Below, in pieces: positions 6,267 to 12,383 of a stretch of 12,383 bases of DNA. Source of the DNA: Candidatus Nitromaritima sp. SCGC AAA288-L16 (GTDB taxonomy: Bacteria; Nitrospinota; Nitrospinia; Nitrospinales; VA-1). Every line of letters starts with the position of its first letter. Position 1 is the stretch's first letter. The notes below the pieces were generated by a model. That model did no database searches, was not told where the DNA came from, and worked only from the letters and a program-made list of their open reading frames with translations. The stretch is from NCBI GenBank assembly GCA_000372225.1, contig AQTY01000036.1, positions 1 to 12,383 of the forward strand, in the 5' to 3' direction. Both the position numbers and the translations under genes were made by a program.

Positions 6267-7652
6267 ATGATGCGGATCGAAACTGACAGCATGGGTGAAA
6301 TTGAAGTTCCTTCGGACCGCTATTACGGAGCCCAAACCGCTAGATCACTCATCCACTTTGACATAGGTATAGAAACCATGCCCCGAGAAATTATACGAGG
6401 CATGGGTATTCTAAAAAAAGCTTCAGCACTTGTTAATTCAGAATTAGGCATTTTACCAAAAGATAAAAAAGACCTTATCATCCAATCCGCTGATGAAGTG
6501 ATCGCTGGAACGCTAGATGATCATTTCCCTCTCCGCGTGTGGCAAACAGGAAGTGGGACTCAATCTAACATGAATACTAACGAGGTCATCGCTAATCGAG
6601 CTATCGAAATTGCAGGAGGGCAGTTGGGATCAAAAGATCCCATCCACCCAAATGATCATGTCAATATGGGGCAATCTTCCAATGATACGTTCCCCACCGC
6701 CATGCATATTGCCGCGGTCGAAAGAATTAACGATCACCTACTACCGGAACTTACGCGACTACATGACTCGATTAAAAAAAAATGTTCCGAATTTCAAGGC
6801 ATTATTAAAATTGGGCGAACTCATTTAATGGACGCAACGCCTCTTACTCTTGAGCAAGAATTCAGTGGATATGTGCAACAATTAATTAATGGGATCGAAA
6901 GAGTAAAGAGTTGCCTTCCTAGGCTCAGTCAAATAGCACTTGGCGGTACAGCCGTAGGAACTGGGCTCAACTCGCACCGTGATTTTGCGGTGAACGTGGC
7001 AGGAAAAATCAGTTCGCTGACAAAACGAGATTTCATAACAGCACCCAATAAGTTTGAATCGCTTGCAGCGCATGATGCTGTGGTCGAAGCTAGTGGAGTG
7101 ATGAAAACACTTGCCTGCTCTCTCATGAAAATTGCTAACGATATAAGGTGGCTTGGATCTGGACCTCGATGCAGCATAGGTGAGTTAGCTCTACCAGCGA
7201 ACGAACCGGGAAGTTCAATTATGCCAGGCAAGGTTAACCCTACGCAATCTGAAGCAATGACGATGGTTGCAGTTCAGGTAATTGGCAATGACACTGCAAT
7301 CGCTGTTGGCGGTTCTTCTGGTAATTTTGAACTTAATGTATTTAAACCAGTTATGATTTACAATTTACTCCAATCTATTCAACTCCTTGGCGACTCATGT
7401 CGTTCTTTTAACGAATATTGCATTTCAGGAATCAAACCTAACAAATCTCAGATTGAAGCCCACTTAAAAAACTCTCTCATGCTCGTAACGGCACTCAATC
7501 CTCATATTGGATATGATAATGCTGCTAAAGTGGCTAAAAAAGCGCACGAAGAAAACACCACTCTGAAAGAAGCGGCTGTTTCCCTTAAGTTACTTACTGC
7601 TGAGGAGTTTGATGATAAGGTTCGCCCTGAAGAGATGACGGGTCCTAAATAG
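6267..7652 (+). CDS. fumC: Fumarate hydratase, class II
   Basis: Class II fumarase is the iron-free, heat-stable homotetramer that interconverts fumarate and L-malate in the TCA cycle. From the preferred ATG the protein has 461 residues, the usual length. Superfamily blocks in order: GSGTQSNMNTNEV, HPNDHVNMGQSSNDTFPTAM, GRTHLMDATPLTLEQEF (with the active-site histidine), GGTAVGTGLNSH, and the signature GSSIMPGKVNPTQSEA, whose serine (residue 317) is on the mobile catalytic loop. HPNDHVNMGQSSND and the TxLTLEQEFSGY context separate it from aspartase and argininosuccinate lyase. Three start codons stand in a row, TTG (6264), ATG (6267) and ATG (6270). The AGGAGG at 6253-6258 is best placed for 6267, eight bases away. 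It is convergent with nadA, leaving 33 bases between stops. Confidence 0.96.
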   Translation: MMRIETDSMGEIEVPSDRYYGAQTARSLIHFDIGIETMPREIIRGMGILKKASALVNSELGILPKDKKDLIIQSADEVIAGTLDDHFPLRVWQTGSGTQSNMNTNEVIANRAIEIAGGQLGSKDPIHPNDHVNMGQSSNDTFPTAMHIAAVERINDHLLPELTRLHDSIKKKCSEFQGIIKIGRTHLMDATPLTLEQEFSGYVQQLINGIERVKSCLPRLSQIALGGTAVGTGLNSHRDFAVNVAGKISSLTKRDFITAPNKFESLAAHDAVVEASGVMKTLACSLMKIANDIRWLGSGPRCSIGELALPANEPGSSIMPGKVNPTQSEAMTMVAVQVIGNDTAIAVGGSSGNFELNVFKPVMIYNLLQSIQLLGDSCRSFNEYCISGIKPNKSQIEAHLKNSLMLVTALNPHIGYDNAAKVAKKAHEENTTLKEAAVSLKLLTAEEFDDKVRPEEMTGPK

Positions 7653-7685
7653 CCATCCAAAATTCGGAGCGCAACTGATTTACGA

Positions 7686-8702
7686 TCAACTTTCCGCGTA
7701 TGAAAACATTTTTTCTACGCAACTTAGAGCATTTTTTTGAACGTTAGAATCAAGTTCAATGATATTAGAGGAAGTTGGTTTTTCAAGTGCATTAAGAATA
7801 TTCTCTAAAGAATTAGCCTTCATGTATCGGCAGGTAGTGCAGGTGCCTACAAATTGCTTGTCTGGAAATTCCGATTCCAAAATGCCCGTCAGTCCACATT
7901 CTGTTAGCAGAAAAAAAGTTTTTTGGTCAGATTCACGCACATAATTTAGCATGCCACTAGTTGATCCTATGTAGTCAGCCTTATCTACCACATCAGGTCT
8001 ACATTCTGGATGTACCAAAATTTCTACGCCCGAGAAATTTCTCCTCACTTGGTCAACGCTTTCTGGTTGGTACTCTTCGTGGACATAGCAGGTCCCATCA
8101 TACAACTCTATGTCTTTTCGCACGCCATTTTTCTTTAAATATTTTTTTATATTTTCGCCCATCAATCGATCTGGCAAAAAATAAATCTGATCATTTTTAA
8201 TCCGCTCTATTACCTTATATACATTGGATGAGGTAACGCATGTATCACATAGTGCTTTTACCTCAGCCGTAGTGTTTATATAACAAACAAATGTGTGGTG
8301 CGGAAATTTTGCACGCAAATTTTTAACATCTTCAGCAGTGATTCCATCCGCTAAAGTACAACCCCCATCAGGATTCGGGTCTAGTACTACCTTGTCTGGA
8401 TTTAGAATTTTAGCTGTTTCCGCCATGAAACGAACCGACGCAAAAACAATCACTTCAGCATTTGATTCCCGTGCCTTTTTAGCTAAACCGTACGAATCAC
8501 CCATATGATCCGCTACACCGTAAAGGATTTGGGGTGCAACATAATTGTGCGCCAAAATGATGGCATTTTTCTCCTGTTTGAGTGCCTCGATGCGTTGAAT
8601 TATCGGTAAGAGATCCTCACAACTCTGTTCAGTAAATCGACAGAGCGGATTCCCCACTTGAATATCTTTAAGTTTGTCGTAAAGTTGTTGGGAGGTAATC
8701 AT
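7686..8702 (-). CDS. nadA: Quinolinate synthase A
   Basis: NadA condenses iminoaspartate with dihydroxyacetone phosphate to give quinolinate in de novo NAD synthesis, using an oxygen-sensitive [4Fe-4S] cluster. From the ATG at 8702 it has 338 residues. Family blocks: AIILAHNYVAPQI, DHMGDSYGLAKKA, VIVFASVRFMAETAKILNP, HPECRPDVVDKADYIGSTSGM, and FVGTCTTCRYMKANSLENI. The likely cluster ligands are the cysteine preceding VTSSN, the one in HPEC, and one in CTTCRYM. An upstream GTG at 8723 is in frame but lies inside the HIT gene, and its extra seven residues are not family-like. The ATG sits five bases after the HIT stop, implying co-translation. nadB and nadC are not in the window. Confidence 0.95.
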   Translation of the reverse strand: MITSQQLYDKLKDIQVGNPLCRFTEQSCEDLLPIIQRIEALKQEKNAIILAHNYVAPQILYGVADHMGDSYGLAKKARESNAEVIVFASVRFMAETAKILNPDKVVLDPNPDGGCTLADGITAEDVKNLRAKFPHHTFVCYINTTAEVKALCDTCVTSSNVYKVIERIKNDQIYFLPDRLMGENIKKYLKKNGVRKDIELYDGTCYVHEEYQPESVDQVRRNFSGVEILVHPECRPDVVDKADYIGSTSGMLNYVRESDQKTFFLLTECGLTGILESEFPDKQFVGTCTTCRYMKANSLENILNALEKPTSSNIIELDSNVQKNALSCVEKMFSYAES

Positions 8703-8707
8703 TGAGA

Positions 8708-9052
8708 TTAACCTGGCGGCCACTTTAAAACTCGTCCACCCAGAAAGTGATAGTGAATGTGAAAAACTGACTGGCCCGCTTCAGCCCCGCAATTAAGGAC
8801 GATCCGGAATCCTGTTTGATCCAGCCCACTTTTTTTTGCGAGTTGGTTTGCCACAGAGTAAATCGATCCTATCATTTCATGGTCAGTTTCTTTTACTTCC
8901 AAAATAGTGGAAAAATGTTTTTTAGGAATAATTAGAAAATGAACCGGAGCCTGCGGATTAATATCTTTGATAGCAAACACTCCATTATCGTCGTAGATCT
9001 TTTCAGCGGGGATACTCCCCTCATTAATCTTACAAAATAAACAGTCGCTCAT
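8708..9052 (-). CDS. HIT-family (histidine triad) nucleotide-binding protein, HinT-like
   Basis: HinT-type proteins are small dimeric hydrolases of purine nucleoside phosphoramidates and aminoacyl-adenylates. This one has 114 residues, the usual length, and begins CLFCKINEGSIPAEKIYDD. The body contains the conserved APVHFLIIPKKHF, and the C-terminal part has the catalytic triad HIHYH followed by HFLGGRVLKWPPG, the typical bacterial HinT ending. Cys4 and Cys7 form the CxxC seen in zinc-binding branches. The gene is read just before nadA; its stop lies five bases before the preferred nadA ATG. A weak GGGG lies about a dozen bases upstream of the start. A specific link between HIT and NAD synthesis is not established. 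Confidence 0.93.
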   Translation of the reverse strand: MSDCLFCKINEGSIPAEKIYDDNGVFAIKDINPQAPVHFLIIPKKHFSTILEVKETDHEMIGSIYSVANQLAKKSGLDQTGFRIVLNCGAEAGQSVFHIHYHFLGGRVLKWPPG

Positions 9053-9285
9053 AAATAACCAACCCCAGTATCAATAAAAAAAATCGAACCACCATTTAGT
9101 CAGCACAACATGGCATCCACCCAGATTGATTTTTTATATCTGACAAAAATCCCAATAAGGCATGTTCTTACCTCTACAATTACGCAAAAACATAGCACCT
9201 GTTAAAAGTTAAGTTTAATACCATACCTAAGATTTGAGAAGTTTTACTTTTACGACAAGTATCTACCAATTGTTCTTTTTGATTA
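9053..9285. other. Gap between pafA and the HIT gene
   Basis: This 233-base stretch separates the proteasome operon from HIT-nadA on the minus strand. I see no convincing gene, tRNA or Rho-independent terminator in it. A minus-strand T8 run (near 9077-9084) has no hairpin before it. A possible -10 box, TATAAA, has no good -35 partner. Whether HIT-nadA is a separate transcript is therefore open. Confidence 0.5.
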
Positions 9286-10758
9286 CTATTGAGCTCCCGT
9301 ATAGGGAGTTGATTCTCGGCCCCCGTGTTTCTCCATATTTTGAAGGTAGTTTCGTATTTCCTCTTTGTAGGAAATAAAAGGATCAAGCATTAAAAATGGT
9401 TCTTCATTCCTGCCAAACCGAAATCCAATCCAATCTATAAGATATAAAGACTTACTATTCACGTCTACAAGAGTCTTGACCAACTCGCCTCTCCCATCAG
9501 CACGCGTACCCCTTGGAGGAATAGTCTTTGCGTACTCTATAGCTTCATCGTTTGTTTTTCTTACGGCTTCTCCTGTGCTTTCCAGACTCCAGTAAAGACC
9601 ATTGTTCTTATTAATATTATGATATTCCAAGTCAAGACTTTTCAGCCATGGATCATGCCAATCTAAGTTTTCTTCTTTCCTAAATTCGGAGAGCATCCAA
9701 TATTTTGTCGCCCAATCAACACGGCCTATTAACGCTTCAGGTCCTTTAGACAAATCATTCAACACCGAATCCCACTCATTTATAATCCAGTCCGTCTCAC
9801 GATTCATTCCAGCAAGGTGCTTCCTCGCAGTTTGCATCATATCTATTTGTAACTCGAGTGCCGTTGTGTGGCGTCCATTTCTTAAAACTAATTCCCATTT
9901 AAATTCTTGATCTCGTGATATCGCCTGCATAGTCTCCACTGATTCGGCCAGTATCCAGTCAGGACTAGCAATACCTTGCTCCATGAGCTCAAGCATAAGA
10001 GTGGTGGTTCCCATTTTCATAGCGGTTGCAAACTCGCTCATATTTGAGTCGCCAACTAATAAATGGATCCTTCGGTACTTACTGGGGTCTGCCAGTGGTT
10101 CATCGCGAGTGTTAACTATTGCGCGGTTATACTGAACCCATGGGTAGAACTCTTTTGGGGTATGATCTGCCCTTTGAGAAATCTGAAAATCAACATTAGC
10201 TTCTGCTTCCTCGACAAAGTTACCCTCCCAATCGCGAAAAGGATGAGGGTTACACGCGCCAATTCTCCCTGCACCGCAATAAATTTGTCGGGTAACTAAA
10301 AATGCTGACAGCAATTTCAGGTTTTCGTGTTCATCAAAGGGAAATCCTCGGCCAACCAAATAATTCTCATGACAACCAAACGTCGCATCGGTTTCAAGGT
10401 CGACATTGTTTTTAATAATGCCTATTGAGTCTCTCCAACCGAGCTCTTCCACTGCATCTTGAATCAGTGTATCCCCCGCGCGATCATAGGTAACGAGATC
10501 GGTCAGAGTAAAGCATTCTGGCGAAGCGTATTCCAAGTGACCCATATCTAGGTATATACGCCCGGCATTTAATAAAAACCCACCGTTTTCAGGTGGTTCA
10601 TCGTTGGCTCGGTAGTGCTGATCGAGAACTCCAAGTCTTGATGATTTAAAGATGTGGTCTTTGATTCTAATTGCCGCTTGCACCGGATCAAGCTTAAATT
10701 CATTATCTTTGATCAGTAGGCCATATTCAGTTTCGATACCATAGATTCGATTTCTCAC
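9286..10758 (-). CDS. pafA: PafA-type ligase for the prokaryotic ubiquitin-like modifier (UBact/Pup ligase)
   Basis: PafA is related to glutamine synthetase/gamma-glutamylcysteine ligase. It uses ATP to join the C-terminal glutamate of the modifier to substrate lysines, marking them for the proteasome. The 490-residue protein starts RNRIYGIETEYG (Glu9 and Glu11 region) and has YLDMG with Asp71, equivalent to the catalytic aspartate in the YLDVG of actinobacterial PafA. FGCHENYLVGR (127-137), LVTRQIYCGAGRIG, NTRDEPLADPSKYRRIH and GDSNMSE are all PafA-like. The related deamidase Dop has GTEVEYG, YVDHA and GSHENYL at the equivalent positions. Part of the C-terminal half, FRKEENLDW and NNGLYWSL, is closer to Dop. 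The start is GTG, two bases after the prcA stop, with AGAGGTGG upstream. Position after prcA matches the actinobacterial order. Confidence 0.9.
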   Translation of the reverse strand: MRNRIYGIETEYGLLIKDNEFKLDPVQAAIRIKDHIFKSSRLGVLDQHYRANDEPPENGGFLLNAGRIYLDMGHLEYASPECFTLTDLVTYDRAGDTLIQDAVEELGWRDSIGIIKNNVDLETDATFGCHENYLVGRGFPFDEHENLKLLSAFLVTRQIYCGAGRIGACNPHPFRDWEGNFVEEAEANVDFQISQRADHTPKEFYPWVQYNRAIVNTRDEPLADPSKYRRIHLLVGDSNMSEFATAMKMGTTTLMLELMEQGIASPDWILAESVETMQAISRDQEFKWELVLRNGRHTTALELQIDMMQTARKHLAGMNRETDWIINEWDSVLNDLSKGPEALIGRVDWATKYWMLSEFRKEENLDWHDPWLKSLDLEYHNINKNNGLYWSLESTGEAVRKTNDEAIEYAKTIPPRGTRADGRGELVKTLVDVNSKSLYLIDWIGFRFGRNEEPFLMLDPFISYKEEIRNYLQNMEKHGGRESTPYTGAQ

Positions 10759-10760
10759 AA

Positions 10761-11549
10761 CTATTGAACCACCTCTAATTTTAAAGCAGAAATTTCACTT
10801 TCACTCAAGGTGCGATAAAGACACTTGCGTCCCGTATTATTGTTGAGAACTGCTGCTTCAAGGTTCCAACTGTCAAATGCTTCTTTTAGATCAGTTGGAA
10901 TGTCTTCCGCTTCCTCCTCAGCCTGATCATTGTCTTCAACTGATGAATTTGCATCTTCTTCTAGTTTAGGTTTCTTACGGCCTTCCTCCCACATACGCAA
11001 CGCTGATTGAATTGATTTATCTAAATCCAATAACATAAAATCGGTGCTTTCTATTGCTTTTTGTATTCGTTCTCTCACTTTACTATCACCCGCAATAACG
11101 GTTCCATGCTTAAATTTTTCCCAGTAACCGTCATAGTTGACTCGAAAAAATTCAGCACTACCTTTATGACTGATTTCAGCAAGTAACATTTGAATCAGAT
11201 AAGGGGCCCGTTGAATTTCTTCGAAGTTTTGCTTGAGTGCCGGTGCGAGTCCAAATTGCAGAAGCCTTCCAATGGTTACGTCCTCTGATGAACGGTTGAA
11301 TCCTTCAGCATGCGCCATATCCAGAAGTGTCATTCGCAAACGTTCGACATCTGCAGGGTGGCCTAACCCACCTAGAGCAATACGGTCATAAATTTCAAAA
11401 ATTTTTTTAGGTTGCGGAGAAAACCCGATAATTAGCGCCCCCTCATTATAAGGAACCCCTATAACTGGCTGTCCCTTAAGCAGCTTTTCACGAACATAGC
11501 TATGGCGCGTAGAAATCGCTTCCATCCAACGAAAAGGCTCTTCAAACAT
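10761..11549 (-). CDS. prcA: 20S proteasome alpha subunit
   Basis: PrcA forms the two outer heptameric rings of the bacterial 20S proteasome, gating entry and docking the ATPase ring; it is not catalytic. From the ATG at 11549 the protein has 262 residues. Alpha-type features include the N-terminal helix region MEAISTRHSYVREKLLKGQP, then VIGVPYNEGALIIGF, IFEIYDRIALGGLGHPADVERLR, and AEISHKGSAEFFRVNYDG. Residues of about 196-220 form a very acidic, Glu/Asp-rich insert before the final strands, longer than I recall in actinobacterial PrcA. An in-frame TTG at 11555 overlaps the prcB stop. However, AGGAG ends six bases before the ATG at 11549, so the ATG is preferred; it starts two bases after the prcB stop. 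The gene is part of the UBact-prcB-prcA-pafA operon. Confidence 0.95.
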   Translation of the reverse strand: MFEEPFRWMEAISTRHSYVREKLLKGQPVIGVPYNEGALIIGFSPQPKKIFEIYDRIALGGLGHPADVERLRMTLLDMAHAEGFNRSSEDVTIGRLLQFGLAPALKQNFEEIQRAPYLIQMLLAEISHKGSAEFFRVNYDGYWEKFKHGTVIAGDSKVRERIQKAIESTDFMLLDLDKSIQSALRMWEEGRKKPKLEEDANSSVEDNDQAEEEAEDIPTDLKEAFDSWNLEAAVLNNNTGRKCLYRTLSESEISALKLEVVQ

Positions 11550-11551
11550 TT

Positions 11552-12352
11552 TCAACTCCTGCTCATAGAAGATTCGTAAATAGACTCCATATGATCGTCT
11601 GAAATAAACTGATACCCATCTTTAGTAATCTTCGCAATGATAGGGTAAAGTTTGTCTTCAGGCCGGGCTTGTCCTGTGGCTGAATCAAATTGAGCAGCTG
11701 TCTGTAGTAGACGTATGGATAAAGAGGTCGCTTCTTCCTCTGACCTTTCTCCTAATGGGCTACTACCCCAAAGATTTTCGTGTTCTAAAACACCCTTTAT
11801 CATAGGAGATCCAGACCCTGTTGCGACATAAGTCAGTATCTGAAATTCAGCTCCCAGCATATCGTAAAAATAAAGAAATACTTTTTTCTGTTCTTTATCA
11901 TAAATAGCAAAAAGAGGGCTCACCCCACCCACACCCTGCAAAGCCATCCCCACATTATCTTTGAGCAGTTTTGACAAAGCACGGACTTTCCCTTCCGTAC
12001 TCATGGCCCGCAATTGTGAACGCCTATAATATTCAAAGTTATGTGATAGGATGCGTGCCATTTCGAATGCTGTAGCCGGAACCCCTGCGATAGCCATTAA
12101 TGAAAAATCATCTATGGGGATTACTTTATCGCAACGATCATACATGATCGCATTTCCAGCAGTAGCTCTGCGATCACCCGCTACAATTATTCCATCTTTA
12201 TAATGGAAAGCCAGGACCGTGGTTCCTTGAGGAATTTCTAAAGCCATATTTTCAGAAATACCTGAAGGCACCTTCTGTGGATAGTGACCTAATCTTTTAA
12301 GGAGTTCGAGAAAGTCGCCAGAATTGTGGATTCGTTCAAGGTTTTCTGTCAT
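11552..12352 (-). CDS. prcB: 20S proteasome beta subunit (catalytic, with propeptide)
   Basis: PrcB forms the two inner rings and carries the N-terminal-nucleophile protease site. The 266-residue precursor should cleave itself between Gly43 and Thr44 (IPQG then TTVLAF), freeing Thr44 as the nucleophile. With Thr44 as residue 1, Asp17 (in AGDRRATAG) and Lys33 (in RCDKVIPI), the other catalytic residues, fall exactly in place. SLMAIAGVPATAFEMARIL and ATGSGSP are also conserved. The propeptide is 43 residues. The ATG overlaps the stop of the preceding UBact frame in an ATGA, with no Shine-Dalgarno sequence, so translation is probably coupled. The stop is followed two bases later by prcA. An active bacterial proteasome is expected from these intact residues. 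Confidence 0.97.
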   Translation of the reverse strand: MTENLERIHNSGDFLELLKRLGHYPQKVPSGISENMALEIPQGTTVLAFHYKDGIIVAGDRRATAGNAIMYDRCDKVIPIDDFSLMAIAGVPATAFEMARILSHNFEYYRRSQLRAMSTEGKVRALSKLLKDNVGMALQGVGGVSPLFAIYDKEQKKVFLYFYDMLGAEFQILTYVATGSGSPMIKGVLEHENLWGSSPLGERSEEEATSLSIRLLQTAAQFDSATGQARPEDKLYPIIAKITKDGYQFISDDHMESIYESSMSRS

Positions 12353-12383
12353 TGGCCGGTTCGTTGTTTGTAGTTTTCTGATT
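12349..12383 (-). CDS. ubact: UBact ubiquitin-like modifier, C-terminal ten codons (partial)
   Basis: The minus strand from 12381 reads SENYKQRTGQ and then TGA, whose bases overlap the prcB ATG. A small frame ending at this exact place, directly before prcB, is where Pup sits in actinobacteria. Its ending Arg-Thr-Gly-Gln matches the R-(T/S)-G-(E/Q) C-terminus described for UBact, not the Gly-Gly-Gln/Glu of Pup. A terminal Gln must be deamidated to Glu by a Dop-type enzyme before PafA can conjugate it. The rest of the gene lies beyond the window, so the identification rests on ten residues plus position. Confidence 0.8.
   Translation of the reverse strand, partial: SENYKQRTGQ

Noticed and set aside
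8703..8723. GTG at 8723 as the nadA start
   Set aside because: It lies inside the HIT gene and adds seven residues that are not family-like; the ATG at 8702, just after the HIT stop, is better.
9294..9308. CTCCC-GTATA-GGGAG hairpin at the pafA end as a terminator
   Set aside because: It lies within the last codons of pafA and is not followed by a T run on the minus strand.
9180..9386. 68-codon minus-strand frame overlapping the end of pafA
   Set aside because: It overlaps pafA in another frame by about 100 bases, has no recognisable motif and no ribosome binding site in a sensible place.
9286..10758. Calling this gene dop instead of pafA
   Set aside because: The active-site motifs and the position after prcA are those of PafA; only some C-terminal segments look Dop-like.
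11550..11555. TTG at 11555 as the prcA start
   Set aside because: It directly abuts the AGGAG ribosome binding site with no spacing, whereas the ATG at 11549 is six bases away from it.

Overview
The window is a piece of a bacterial chromosome with moderate-to-low GC and dense housekeeping genes. Its most telling part is the right edge. There a minus-strand operon encodes a 20S proteasome (prcB, prcA) and a Pup-ligase-type enzyme (pafA). The operon is preceded by the last ten codons of a small protein ending in Arg-Thr-Gly-Gln. That ending fits the ubiquitin-like modifier UBact, the Pup counterpart of Nitrospinota, Nitrospirota and several candidate phyla, rather than actinobacterial Pup, which ends in Gly-Gly-Gln/Glu. 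With the sppA - IHF-like gene pair and an RpoH-type sigma factor, this points to a Gram-negative lineage such as Nitrospinota. The phylum is an inference.

Layout, left to right. Positions 1-40 are a perfect inverted copy of 5638-5677, inside the sigma factor gene, and are probably a chimeric join. Positions 40-420 hold the C-terminal part of the signal peptide peptidase SppA. An HU/IHF protein (570-851) follows, with its own promoter. A 315-base gap with a C10 tract and a hairpin comes next, then aroC (chorismate synthase) and a nitrilase-superfamily amidase. From 3152 to 5006 is a small accessory stretch: a DUF1566 protein, a decayed pseudogene, its intact secreted paralogue, and a membrane-anchored three-cysteine protein. 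A divergent promoter region separates these from the RpoH-like sigma factor (5093-6076), followed by fumC (class II fumarase). On the minus strand and convergent with fumC is the run UBact - prcB - prcA - pafA - HIT - nadA.

How the genes connect. UBact, prcB, prcA and pafA form a compact bacterial proteasome-tagging operon: the tag, the two core-particle subunits and the ligase. The tag ends in Gln, so a Dop-type deamidase is expected just beyond the right edge. HIT and nadA (NAD biosynthesis) overlap or nearly abut each other and may be read from the same or a separate transcript. The rest is core metabolism (shikimate pathway, TCA cycle), nucleoid structure and heat-shock-type regulation.

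The two strongest observations not explained by ordinary annotation are the 40-bp inverted copy at the left edge and the degraded tandem paralogue of the secreted protein (3650-4011). No tRNA, rRNA, CRISPR array, insertion sequence or origin was seen.
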